NCBI RefSeq assembly: GCF_003667225.1
Contig: NZ_RCOM01000006.1
Location: 1 to 58,442 of the forward strand
Source: Kocuria rhizophila
GTDB lineage: Bacteria; Actinomycetota; Actinomycetes; Actinomycetales; Micrococcaceae
Length of the DNA stretch: 58,442 nt
Reading direction: 5' to 3'
Translations under genes and position numbers: made by a program
Notes under the pieces: model-generated
What the model saw: only the letters and a program-made list of their open reading frames with translations
Database searches by the model: none
What the model was told of the DNA's origin: nothing
Part shown: one piece after another, positions 9,101 to 15,965 of the stretch
How positions within the stretch are numbered: the first letter of the stretch is position 1
Layout of the letters: each line of letters opens with the position of its first letter

Positions 9101-9462
9101 CGAGTGAGCCGGTGCCCTCACCCTCGGTGACGGATGAGCCCAGCCCGGAGCCGTCTCCTACGGGCAAGCCGTCCTCGGAGCCGACTTCTCCGGCGCCGGG
9201 GGACCCGTCACCCACAGATCCCGCACCGGATTCCCCGGTGGTGCCCGGGACCCCGGGTGCTGGGCCTGTTGATGGAGCTGCGGGGCCGGGTGGTCCAGGG
9301 TCCACCCCCTCGAGTGGTGCCGGTGGGGTGGATGTGAAGACCGGCTTCGACCGTGTGGTCTCGGACTCGCGCACCTGGTGGGTGGTTGCTGCTCTGGTGG
9401 TCCTGGGTGGGGCGGCCGGTGTGAGCGCGGCAATGCTGCGTCGTCGTAGTCGCGGTCGCTGA
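6172..9462 (+). CDS. Large secreted, membrane-anchored surface protein with DUF11-like repeats
   Basis: 1096 residues from ATG 6172, where a clear signal peptide starts (MGRTLSTTSHLFLVLLLAIA, cleavage near APAAQA). The mature part has several Ig-like/DUF11 modules, e.g. DLQVNLTGP...FTYTIAVSNLGPSAADG near the start, and later copies around LSKTVDQPSAPSGEERTFTI and VSNEGGVARDTKF. From about residue 863 it becomes a Pro/Glu/Ser/Thr stalk of 15-residue repeats, then a Gly/Pro linker, a short motif DVKTG (1054-1058), a transmembrane helix (WWVVAALVVLGGAAG) and a basic tail (RRRSRGR). This tripartite end is the layout of a sortase sorting signal, though LPXTG is absent. A sortase gene follows after a hairpin. 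Likely role is adhesion or cell-wall display. Confidence 0.85.
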   Translation: MGRTLSTTSHLFLVLLLAIASVLGIAPAAQAAEQADLQVNLTGPAQSSPNVDFTYTIAVSNLGPSAADGSRVDFTAPAGATGVTVTCGSPTAGAVCGTFTVANGRALGTLTKFPGNGGAVITVRGTFGAGSSATATATITAPTGVTELDPSSNTSTQNTALAQAQVNTTTTVSPTTVASGGTVTVTTTFENVGPVAVENFDLRGLFEGTSGPADGASYSFEGTTECATSSEIPCPADSLGKVSITGDNRARMPFDGAKVDLAPGQKIVFSTTLTVERSCDLNRSSRAGTVTSQFYPRQQATSTGAPYEVQGNSYSSAEFFVTGGGSLCPRPLILSKTVDQPSAPSGEERTFTIAVENPNDTPASVGSLVDTLIHSGYVRFTATGGVSCAAESSAPCPPGVTGTAVTADGFAVEDVQLPAGSRLVLSIPMRLGATCRAGGTGVNSVNANNIRVGEQPLTGESTLVDYVIADLPDCGEGVLDITADRTSPEVVYSGQDTVDRVVITNNSNTAVTEAVLGVSPGSRPQGFSYFLPRDVTCVPGESSGDCSTFQSALGGGYTFALGPGESLVLIASAPVQLDGVCPSGEPGSYTTSYTLRAGSGYWADDTEQRVGCNDVAAETAVPTLTPQAGSAFPVTATVSNEGGVARDTKFSMVLPANGYVFDPAAGDTITCEVVTKTSTQNVTCPEFFFDPATRAVTGVIPVLGTGDSVRIRVNGSAGVVEGRSYPITTTVAASGDTVPGSNTSVVNFGVANTLVPTFGEVTVNLPAGASLDQDLVFPAQMVCKSSGTTDAEVRVAAGSTTGRVSLDETVWRNDDCVVTFQRPEAPAGFEWDGDFSENPVNLSAVQAGATARTAVSLRAVVPVPSPSVTEEPSPEPTTPGPSPTEEPSPEPTTPGPSPTEEPSPEPTTPGPSPTEEPSPKPTSPVPSPTEEPSPEPTSPVPSPSVTEEPSPEPTTPGPSPTEEPSPEPTSPEPTVEPSEPVPSPSVTDEPSPEPSPTGKPSSEPTSPAPGDPSPTDPAPDSPVVPGTPGAGPVDGAAGPGGPGSTPSSGAGGVDVKTGFDRVVSDSRTWWVVAALVVLGGAAGVSAAMLRRRSRGR
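8758..9180 (+). repeat. In-frame 45-bp tandem repeats coding a Pro-rich stalk
   Basis: Near-identical 45-bp units encode PSPTEEPSPEPTTPG and variants (TSPV, PKPTSP). Early units are nearly base-identical, late ones have diverged, and longer units with PSPSVTEE interrupt the array. Such arrays expand and contract by slippage, so stalk length probably differs between strains. Confidence 0.9.
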
Positions 9463-9481
9463 GCCGCCCTGGCGAGAGGAT

Positions 9482-9519
9482 GGGGCTGTGACCCCGGGGG
9501 TGCCCCGGGTCACGGCCCC
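9482..9519 (+). terminator. Long hairpin between surface protein and sortase
   Basis: A 13-bp stem (GGGGCTGTGACCC with GGGTCACGGCCCC, one T-G pair) follows the surface-protein stop by about 20 bases. It may terminate or attenuate, lowering sortase expression relative to the upstream gene. Confidence 0.65.
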
Positions 9520-9545
9520 ACCCCGTGGGTTGGAAGGAGCGCGTG

Positions 9546-10343
9546 GTGGCTGAGATGTCACGAACCCGAACAGCGGTGTTCCGTCTGCTGGTGGGCGCGG
9601 CTGCCGTACTCGTGGTCTCGGCCGTGGTGATGGCGCTGCTCGGGACCGGTTCGGGTGCCCTGCGGTGGCCGTGGGCCGGGAACAACCAGATGGGTCCGTC
9701 GCAGCTGAGTGCGACGCCGACCGGCCCGCGCGTGCCACCGGGTGATGTGCAGGTCTCCGGGACTCTCGGTCCCGACTACCGCGCTGACGCGCTGGGCCGG
9801 CCCGTGAACGGCATGGCCGGGGTGGACACCTCTTCGATCTCTCCGGGCGGTGGGCTGGGACCGGACGGGCACGACTGGCGGAGCATGGGCCCCGGTCAGT
9901 TGATGGTCCCGCAGGCCAACCTGGTGATTCCCGTGGTGGACCGGGGGATCGTGACGGACGGTTCCGGCGGGCGGTCGATGGACCTGCCGGTCTCCTTCCA
10001 GGCCGGGTGGCTGCGTGAGAGCGCGAAAATCACCGCGGCCGCAGGCACCACTGTGGTAGCCGGGCACGTGAACTGGTCCGACGGCTCCTGGGCGCCCATG
10101 TCCAACCTGTACAACACTTCTGCGGGGATGGAGGTCTACCTCACGGACCGGTCCGGGAAGCTGACCTCGTGGCGTGTCACGGACAGGACGGAGATCCCGC
10201 AGTCGGAACTCGCCGACAGGGTGGCGCTGACCGACACCTCGGGGCCGCGTCGGCTGGTGCTGATCACCTGCAAGGGCCGGCAGAACGCGGACGGGTCCAT
10301 CACCTTCACCGACAACTGGGCTGTCACCGCCGAACCCCTGTGA
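9546..10343 (+). CDS. Sortase family protein (class E/F-like)
   Basis: 265 residues from GTG 9546, chosen because AAGGAG (9534-9539) is 6 bases upstream; GTG 9543 and ATG 9555 are alternatives. N-terminal membrane anchor (LLVGAAAVLVVSAVVMALL), then a Gly-rich linker and a sortase beta-barrel. His174 (VVAGHVNW) and Cys242 (LVLITCKG) are the catalytic pair. The third catalytic residue of sortases, an Arg, is not evident: the only Arg between the Cys and the C-terminus is three residues after the Cys (CKGR), and the final strand reads ITFTDNWAVTAEPL. The enzyme should attach the upstream surface protein to the cell wall. Position next to its probable substrate is typical of dedicated sortases. 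Confidence 0.82.
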   Translation: MAEMSRTRTAVFRLLVGAAAVLVVSAVVMALLGTGSGALRWPWAGNNQMGPSQLSATPTGPRVPPGDVQVSGTLGPDYRADALGRPVNGMAGVDTSSISPGGGLGPDGHDWRSMGPGQLMVPQANLVIPVVDRGIVTDGSGGRSMDLPVSFQAGWLRESAKITAAAGTTVVAGHVNWSDGSWAPMSNLYNTSAGMEVYLTDRSGKLTSWRVTDRTEIPQSELADRVALTDTSGPRRLVLITCKGRQNADGSITFTDNWAVTAEPL

Positions 10344-10435
10344 CCAGGCACCGGCCGGGGTGGTCCCGGCGACGTGCACTCGAGTGCCGGGCGGGCGCCG
10401 TCGGCCAACCCGTGGGCGCCCGCAAAGACGAGTGA

Positions 10436-10466
10436 GCGGCCCACCCCAGGGGGTGGGCCGCTTTCG
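10436..10466 (+). terminator. Strong terminator after the sortase gene
   Basis: GCGGCCCACCCC pairs perfectly with GGGGTGGGCCGC (12 bp, 2-base gap so the loop opens to 4-6) and is followed by TTTCGT. A weaker 9-bp hairpin lies just before it at 10391-10423. It also separates the convergent subtilisin gene. Confidence 0.85.
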
Positions 10467-10494
10467 TGTGCTCAACGACAACTGGCAGTGAGGG

Positions 10495-11745
10495 TCAGCG
10501 AGCCCCGGTGAGTGCCGTGGTGTTCAGCATCAGGTTGGGGGAACCGTTGACGTAGTCGATGGTGTTGCGGGTGGCCGAGTTCTTCAAAGCGCGCTCCACC
10601 TCGGTCACCGAGGCGTTGGGGTGCTGCTGCAGGTACAGGGCTGCCGCGCCCGCCACGTGCGGGGTGGCCATGGACGTGCCGGAGATCGTGTTGGTGGCGT
10701 TGTCGCTCGAGGGCCAGGACGAGGTGATGTCCGTGCCCGGGGCAAGGATGTCCACGCACGAGCCCCAGTTCGAGAACTCGGAGAGCTGGTCCCAGCGGTC
10801 CGTGGAGCCCACCGTGATGGCGGCGGACGCGCGGGCCGGGGAGTAGTTGCAGGCGTTGTCGTAGTCGTTGCCCGCGGCCACCAGGGGAATCACACCGGCG
10901 CGGGTCATCCGGCTGATCGCGCTGTCCATGGCGGAGGAAATCCCGCCGCCCAGGCTCATGTTGGCCACGGACGGCCCGTTGGCATTGGAGGAGACCCAGT
11001 CCATGCCGGCCACGATGCCCGCGGTGGAGCCCGTCCCGTCGCAGCCCAGGACACGCACGGGCATGATGTTCGCGGACTTGGCTACACCGTAGGTGGAGCC
11101 GGCCACCGTGCCCGCCACGTGCGTTCCGTGGCCGGCGCAGTCGTTGCTGCCCCAGTCGTCCTCGATCGCGGTGACGCCGGGGGCCACGCGCCCACCGAAC
11201 TGCGAGTGGGTGGCGCGCACGCCGGTGTCGATGATGTAGGCGGTGACACCCGCACCCGTGGCGTTGTAGGTGTAGGAGCCGTTAAGCGGCAGGTCCTGCT
11301 GGTCGGCCCGGTCCAGACCCCACGTGGCTCGGTTCTGCGTGGCGGTGGCCTTGACGGTCTTGTTCTTCTCCACCACCGCGACACCCGGGTCTGCGTCCAG
11401 GGCCTTCACCTGGGCGGGGGTCAGGTCAGCGGTGAAGCCGCCGATGCTCTTGAACTGGTGCTTGACCTTCACACCCTTGGCCTGCCACTTGTCCGCCTGC
11501 TTCTGGGTGGTGCTGGCCACGGCGGACTTGGCGGCCGCGCTCCTGGGGGCGCTGGACGCCGAGGCGGGCAGTTCCAGCATGACCACGTAGTCGCCGCCGG
11601 AGACGTCCAGGACCTTGGCCTGCTGGTTCACGGTGTTCTTCGACGGCGCCGGGGCCTGCGCCGGGGCGGCCACGGAGGGGGACACCGTGCCCAGGACGAC
11701 GGCCGCCGCGGCTGCTGTTGCGAAAAAGGCGTTCTTCTTGCTCAT
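10495..11745 (-). CDS. Secreted subtilisin-like serine protease (S8, proteinase K type)
   Basis: 416 residues from ATG 11745, chosen because GAAGG sits about 8 bases upstream; an ATG five codons earlier lacks a site. Signal peptide (KKNAFFATAAAAAVVLGTVSPSVAAPA), then an I9-type propeptide containing GDYVVMLELPA and GGFTADLTPAQVKAL, then the catalytic domain with Asp173 (YIIDTGV), His206 (GHGTHVAG), oxyanion Asn near 293 (VAAGND) and Ser358 (SGTSMATPHVAG). The cysteines in the catalytic domain fit the aqualysin/proteinase K subgroup, where they form disulfides. No C-terminal P-domain or anchor, so it is probably released. Convergent with the sortase gene. Confidence 0.95.
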   Translation of the reverse strand: MSKKNAFFATAAAAAVVLGTVSPSVAAPAQAPAPSKNTVNQQAKVLDVSGGDYVVMLELPASASSAPRSAAAKSAVASTTQKQADKWQAKGVKVKHQFKSIGGFTADLTPAQVKALDADPGVAVVEKNKTVKATATQNRATWGLDRADQQDLPLNGSYTYNATGAGVTAYIIDTGVRATHSQFGGRVAPGVTAIEDDWGSNDCAGHGTHVAGTVAGSTYGVAKSANIMPVRVLGCDGTGSTAGIVAGMDWVSSNANGPSVANMSLGGGISSAMDSAISRMTRAGVIPLVAAGNDYDNACNYSPARASAAITVGSTDRWDQLSEFSNWGSCVDILAPGTDITSSWPSSDNATNTISGTSMATPHVAGAAALYLQQHPNASVTEVERALKNSATRNTIDYVNGSPNLMLNTTALTGAR

Positions 11746-12025
11746 GAGGGGAACCTTCATTCTGATCACGGGGAAATCCGAGGATTTCACGAATGACAAG
11801 GAGACGCCGGTTCCCGCGTCCACGAACGCCGGCCCGGCAGCCACCACCTGGGCACCTGCCGACGCGGATTCAACCATCACCGCAGGTCAGAGGCGGGTCA
11901 ACGGGGGCTCCTACACCGTAATGCGATCGTTATCATCGGAGCAATGGTCGATTGGCCACTCTTTCCCTGGCCGATCGGCCACCCAGCACCGGGAGAACAA
12001 ATTCAGACCCGGTGCTCTCCGGGCG

Positions 12026-12631
12026 TCATCCGCAGGCGGACGGTCCGTGTGCTCCGGTAGGGCAGGTGAACCACTGACCCGCCAGGACGGCCATGATCAC
12101 TTCGTCGTGGAACTCGCCGTGGTGGAACGCGACCGCCCGACGGGTTCCCTCCTCGGTGTATCCGAGCTTGCGGTAGACGGCTCGTGCCCGCTCGTTGTAG
12201 TCAAAGACCCGCAGCTCGATCCGGTGCAGGCCCAATTCCATGAACCCGAAGTCCGTGAGCAGGCGCACGGCATCCGTCCCGTACCCCCGGTCCACGTGGT
12301 CCGCGCCGATGAGCACGGCCAGCGTGGCGGCTCGTGTGGGCAACGACGCCCCGTACAGCGTCACGTGGCCGACGAGCACGTCCGTCTCCCGGTCCACCAC
12401 GCTGAATCCCACGTTGCCGGGCTTGGTGTTGGTGGACCAGCCGCGGTACATCTCCACCACCGCGTTCTCCGGCTGCGGTGTCACGGTGAGGTTCTGGAAC
12501 AGCGCCATTTCCGGATTGCGCCACCACCGCACGAGGTCCGGGAGGTCGCGGTCCTGCAGTTCCCGGAAGCGCACCTTCTCTCCCTGCAGCACAGTGGAGC
12601 CGATGGCGTGGGCGTCGAACTCTCCGAACAT
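12026..12631 (-). CDS. GNAT-family N-acetyltransferase (RimJ/RimL-like)
   Basis: 201 residues from ATG 12631, preceded at 8 bases by GGAGGAG, which fixes the start although the frame is open further upstream. Acetyltransf_3-type: KVRFRELQDRDLPDLVRWW at the start, the acetyl-CoA pyrophosphate-binding loop DRGYGTDAVRLL, and the ending NERARAVYRKLGYTEEG. Substrate unknown; such proteins acetylate protein N-termini, antibiotics or polyamines. The 280 bases between this gene and the protease start hold no gene; a low-GC stretch near 11925-11950 may contain the protease promoter. Confidence 0.88.
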   Translation of the reverse strand: MFGEFDAHAIGSTVLQGEKVRFRELQDRDLPDLVRWWRNPEMALFQNLTVTPQPENAVVEMYRGWSTNTKPGNVGFSVVDRETDVLVGHVTLYGASLPTRAATLAVLIGADHVDRGYGTDAVRLLTDFGFMELGLHRIELRVFDYNERARAVYRKLGYTEEGTRRAVAFHHGEFHDEVIMAVLAGQWFTCPTGAHGPSACG

Positions 12632-12927
12632 GGTGGTGGCTCCTCCATTGGTACTGATCCACGGCCACTCTACGACCCGGGTGACGTGCCCCACACCATG
12701 TCCGGCCACCCGGCTCGCATGCTCTCCGAGGTTCCGACAAGGGGCCAGCAGCACCGTTCGCGAGTGATGGGCGTCTGCCCCGGTCCACCCCCGGGGAGGT
12801 TGCCCGCCCCAGGGGACCCACGTACCGTGGATCCGTTCCGTGCGGACCCTCCCGGGGCGCACGATCACACGACTCCCAGTGGCCCATCCGCGCCCTCGGC
12901 GGAGTCCGACAGTGGGGAGATGTGGAC

Positions 12928-14304
12928 GTGGCACTCAGTGTTCTGGATTTGTTCTCGGTGGGAATCGGACCCTCGTCCTCCCACACCGTGGGACCCATGC
13001 GGGCCGCCCGGCTCTTCGTGGCGGGTCTGGCCGACGACGCCCTGCTGGACTCCGTGACGCGCGTCCACTCCCAGCTCTTCGGCTCCCTGGGGGCCACCGG
13101 CTGGGGCCACGGCTCGGACAAGGCCGTGATCCTGGGCCTCATGGGTGAGGACCCGGAGACCGTGGACACCGACCTCGCGGACGAGAAGGTCGCGCTCGCG
13201 GGTGAGCAGGGCGAGCTGCGCCTGGACGGCACGCACGCCATCGCGTTCGACCGCGCGCAGGACGTCATCATGCACCGCCGCAAGTCCCTGCCCACCCACC
13301 CCAACGGCATGAGCTTCACGGCGTACGACGCCGCCGGCGAGGTCATCCGCGAGAGCATCTACTACTCCGTGGGCGGCGGGTTCGTGGTGGACGACTCCAA
13401 GAGCAGCGCGGACAAGATCGTGGAGGACACCACCCCCGTCAAGTATCCGTTCAGCACCGGTGACGAGCTGCTGGCCATCTGCGAGGCCGAAAACCTGTCC
13501 ATCGCCCAGGTGATGGCCGCCAACGAGCTCTCGTGGCGCCCCGCGGAGGAGACCCGCGAGCAGCTGCTGCACATCTGGTCCGTGATGCAGGAGTGCGTGG
13601 AGAACGGCTGCACCCGCGAGGAGAAGACCCTGCCCGGGGGACTGAAGGTGCGGCGTCGTGCGCCGGAGATGCGCAAGCGGCTGCTGGCCAAGGAGCCCGG
13701 CAACGACCCCCTGTACGGCATGGACTGGGTGAACCTGTACGCGCTCGCGGTGAACGAGGAGAACGCGTCCGGCGGGCGCATCGTCACCGCCCCCACGAAC
13801 GGTGCGGCCGGGATCATCCCCGCGGTGCTGCACTTCTACACGCGGTTCATGGAGGACGCGTGCGACGACAAGATCGTGGACTTCCTGCTCACCGCGGCGG
13901 CCATCGGCATCGTGATCAAGGAGAACGCCTCGATCTCCGGTGCCGAGGTGGGCTGCCAGGGTGAGGTGGGCTCCGCGTGCTCCATGGCGGCGGCCGGACT
14001 GTGCGCCGTGCTGGGCGGCAGCGCCCGCCAGGTGGAGTGCGCCGCGGAGATGGGCATCGAGCACAACCTGGGGCTCACGTGCGACCCCGTGGGCGGGCTG
14101 GTGCAGATCCCGTGCATCGAGCGCAACGCGATCGCCAGCGTCAAGGCCATCAACTCCGCGCGGCTGTCCATGCAGGGGGACGGCATCCACAAGGTCTCCC
14201 TGGACCAGGTGGTCAAGACCATGCGGGAAACCGGCGCGGACATGAAGATCAAGTACAAGGAGACCTCCCGCGGCGGCCTGGCCGTGAACGTCATTGAGTG
14301 CTGA
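12928..14304 (+). CDS. sdaA: L-serine ammonia-lyase, single-chain iron-sulfur type
   Basis: Converts L-serine to pyruvate and ammonia with a [4Fe-4S] cluster. 458 residues from GTG 12928 (ALSVLDLFSVGIGPSSSHTVGPMRA), eight bases after GGGGAG; a GTG two codons earlier is too close to it. The N-terminal beta-domain with GPSSSHT is fused to the alpha-domain, which carries TAPTNGAAGIIPAV and the cysteine-containing GCQGEVGSACSM, both hallmarks of the family. Monocistronic, with a strong terminator 25 bases downstream. The ~296 bases upstream hold no gene that I can see. A GCGGCGTCGT core occurs in the coding sequence at 13325 (YDAAG). Confidence 0.96.
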   Translation: MALSVLDLFSVGIGPSSSHTVGPMRAARLFVAGLADDALLDSVTRVHSQLFGSLGATGWGHGSDKAVILGLMGEDPETVDTDLADEKVALAGEQGELRLDGTHAIAFDRAQDVIMHRRKSLPTHPNGMSFTAYDAAGEVIRESIYYSVGGGFVVDDSKSSADKIVEDTTPVKYPFSTGDELLAICEAENLSIAQVMAANELSWRPAEETREQLLHIWSVMQECVENGCTREEKTLPGGLKVRRRAPEMRKRLLAKEPGNDPLYGMDWVNLYALAVNEENASGGRIVTAPTNGAAGIIPAVLHFYTRFMEDACDDKIVDFLLTAAAIGIVIKENASISGAEVGCQGEVGSACSMAAAGLCAVLGGSARQVECAAEMGIEHNLGLTCDPVGGLVQIPCIERNAIASVKAINSARLSMQGDGIHKVSLDQVVKTMRETGADMKIKYKETSRGGLAVNVIEC

Positions 14305-14329
14305 GCGCGCCGCACCACCGCTGACCCGA

Positions 14330-14361
14330 GGATCCCCGCCGGAGCATTCCGGCGGGGATCC
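14330..14361 (+). terminator. Strong hairpin terminator after sdaA
   Basis: Perfect 14-bp stem, GGATCCCCGCCGGA with its complement, around a GCAT loop. Confidence 0.88.
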
Positions 14362-14407
14362 GTCATGTTCGGGGTGCGGGTGGCGGTGCGTCCGGGACAA
14401 TGGCGGC

Positions 14408-14914
14408 ATGGCCACTTCACTGCTGCTGCTCGCGGACACCCACCTGCCCAAGCGCGCCAAGGACCTGCCGGCCCAGGTGTGGGAGGAGGTGGAGGCCGCG
14501 GACGTCGTCGTGCACGCCGGTGACTGGGTGGACCTGGCCACGTTCGAGGCGCTGCGCGAACGCTCCCGCCGGCTGATCTGCGTGTGGGGCAACAACGACG
14601 GCCCCGAGCTGCGCGCCGAGATGCCGGAGACCGCCCTGTGGGAACTCGAGGGCCTGCGCTGGGCCATGACCCACGAGACCGGGGCCAAGCAGGGCCGGGA
14701 GAAGCGCATGGACGCGGCGTTCCCGGACACGGACGTGCTCGTGTTCGGCCACAGCCACATCCCGTGGGACACCGAGGCGCCCTCCGGGATGCGCCTGCTG
14801 AACCCCGGATCCCCCACGGACCGGCGCCGTCAGCCGTACTGCAGCTACATGCGGGTCACGGCGGACGCGGGCGCGCTCACGGCGGTGGAGCTGGTGGAGC
14901 TGCCGCGGCGGTGA
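14408..14914 (+). CDS. Metallophosphoesterase, YfcE/MJ0936 family
   Basis: 168 residues from ATG 14408. Metal-binding motifs of the calcineurin-like phosphoesterase fold are in order: ADTHLP near residue 8, HAGDWVD near 38, WGNNDG near 61, MTHETG, and FGHSHIP near 115. The short single-domain form matches bacterial YfcE-like enzymes with phosphodiesterase activity on artificial or nucleotide substrates; the cellular substrate is unknown. It ends 19 bases before the stop of a convergent small membrane protein. Confidence 0.9.
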   Translation: MATSLLLLADTHLPKRAKDLPAQVWEEVEAADVVVHAGDWVDLATFEALRERSRRLICVWGNNDGPELRAEMPETALWELEGLRWAMTHETGAKQGREKRMDAAFPDTDVLVFGHSHIPWDTEAPSGMRLLNPGSPTDRRRQPYCSYMRVTADAGALTAVELVELPRR

Positions 14915-14933
14915 CACGGCGCATGATCGGGCG

Positions 14934-15155
14934 TCACTCACCCTCGCCCACGGTGAAGCGGGACAGGTACGTGGCCAGGACGCACAGCAGGCCGGCCACG
15001 GTGAGCCCCGCCGTGAGGAAACAGGCCATGCCGGCACCGATGTTCGCCCCGCCCTCCGGGTTCTGGGCGTCGAGCATCAGCCATCCGTAGCTCGCCAGGA
15101 ACCCGACGAGCCCCACCAGGGTCAGGGAGAGTGAGAACTTCATCGCGGATGACAT
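14934..15155 (-). CDS. Small two-helix membrane protein
   Basis: 73 residues with two hydrophobic helices (FSLSLTLVGLVGFLASYGWLM and MACFLTAGLTVAGLLCVLATYL) joined by a short Gly/Asn loop. AAGGAG lies 6 bases before the ATG, so it is a credible gene despite its size. Family not recognised; similar small proteins are common and unannotated in Micrococcaceae. Confidence 0.7.
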   Translation of the reverse strand: MSSAMKFSLSLTLVGLVGFLASYGWLMLDAQNPEGGANIGAGMACFLTAGLTVAGLLCVLATYLSRFTVGEGE

Positions 15156-15334
15156 GTCGGTCTCCTTCGTAGCTGGTCGGTGCTCCGCCTGTCTCCGGCG
15201 GGCTCCGGCCCGGGTCGGGCCGAGTGTCTCGGGCGGGCACGCGCAGTGGGTTCACACTAGCCAGCACCGCGCGGCCTGGACAGGGCTCCTTCCGCACTGC
15301 CCGGGCCGCCGGTGCCCGGCCTACAGTGGTTCCC

Positions 15335-15931
15335 ATGAGGCTCTTCGCCGCCGCCCACCCTCCCCGCGCCGCCCGTGAGCACCTGGTGAACGCGCTGGCA
15401 GAGATGCGCGCCCTGACGGGTACCGCCCTGCGCTGGGGCGATCCCGAGCAGTGGCACCTGACCCTCGCGTTCTACGGGGACCAGCCGGAGGGAGCCGTGC
15501 CGGACCTCTCGGAGCACCTGCGGGAGGTTGCCCGCTCGTTCCCGCCGCTGCGCGTCAGCCTGCACGGGGCGGGCTCCTTCTCCGGGACCACTCTGTGGGT
15601 GGGCGTGGCCGGACAGACCGCCGAGCTCACGGAGCTGATGCACGCGTGCTCCCTGGACCCCGACGAGCGCGCCCGCCAGCGCGCGCACCTCACCGTGGCC
15701 CGCACCTCACGCACGGAGCGCGCACGCCAGGCGAAAGAACGACGCCGCGGCTCCCGCGTCCGCGCGCACAGCGGCCCGGAACTGGCCCACGTGGTGCACG
15801 CCCTGTCCGTCTACGAGGGCCCGGAGTGGACCGTGAACGAGATCCGTCTGGTGGCCTCGGAACTGGGGGAGGGGCGGTCAGGAGGGGCGCTGCACACCAC
15901 CGTGGAACGTCATCCGCTGTCCGGCGTCTGA
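15335..15931 (+). CDS. thpR: RNA 2',3'-cyclic phosphodiesterase
   Basis: 198 residues from ATG 15335 (MRLFAAAHPPRAAREHL); upstream in-frame codons do not match the family. The two HxTx motifs of the 2H phosphoesterase superfamily are present, HLTL near residue 40 and HLTV near 115, and define the active site that opens 2',3'-cyclic phosphates on RNA ends. A basic linker (ERARQAKERRRGSRVRAHS) replaces the usual short loop and includes a GCGGCGTCGT core (15739). An MFS gene follows after 34 bases. Confidence 0.9.
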   Translation: MRLFAAAHPPRAAREHLVNALAEMRALTGTALRWGDPEQWHLTLAFYGDQPEGAVPDLSEHLREVARSFPPLRVSLHGAGSFSGTTLWVGVAGQTAELTELMHACSLDPDERARQRAHLTVARTSRTERARQAKERRRGSRVRAHSGPELAHVVHALSVYEGPEWTVNEIRLVASELGEGRSGGALHTTVERHPLSGV

Positions 15932-15965
15932 TCCTGCCGGGCCCGGAGTGCCTACTCTGGAGCGC

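Noticed and set aside
8758-9180. Regular repeats that could suggest a CRISPR array
   Set aside because: Units are contiguous, in frame and protein-coding; there are no unique spacers and no cas genes.
10391-10423. 9-bp hairpin as a separate terminator
   Set aside because: Probably secondary to the much stronger hairpin at 10436-10461.
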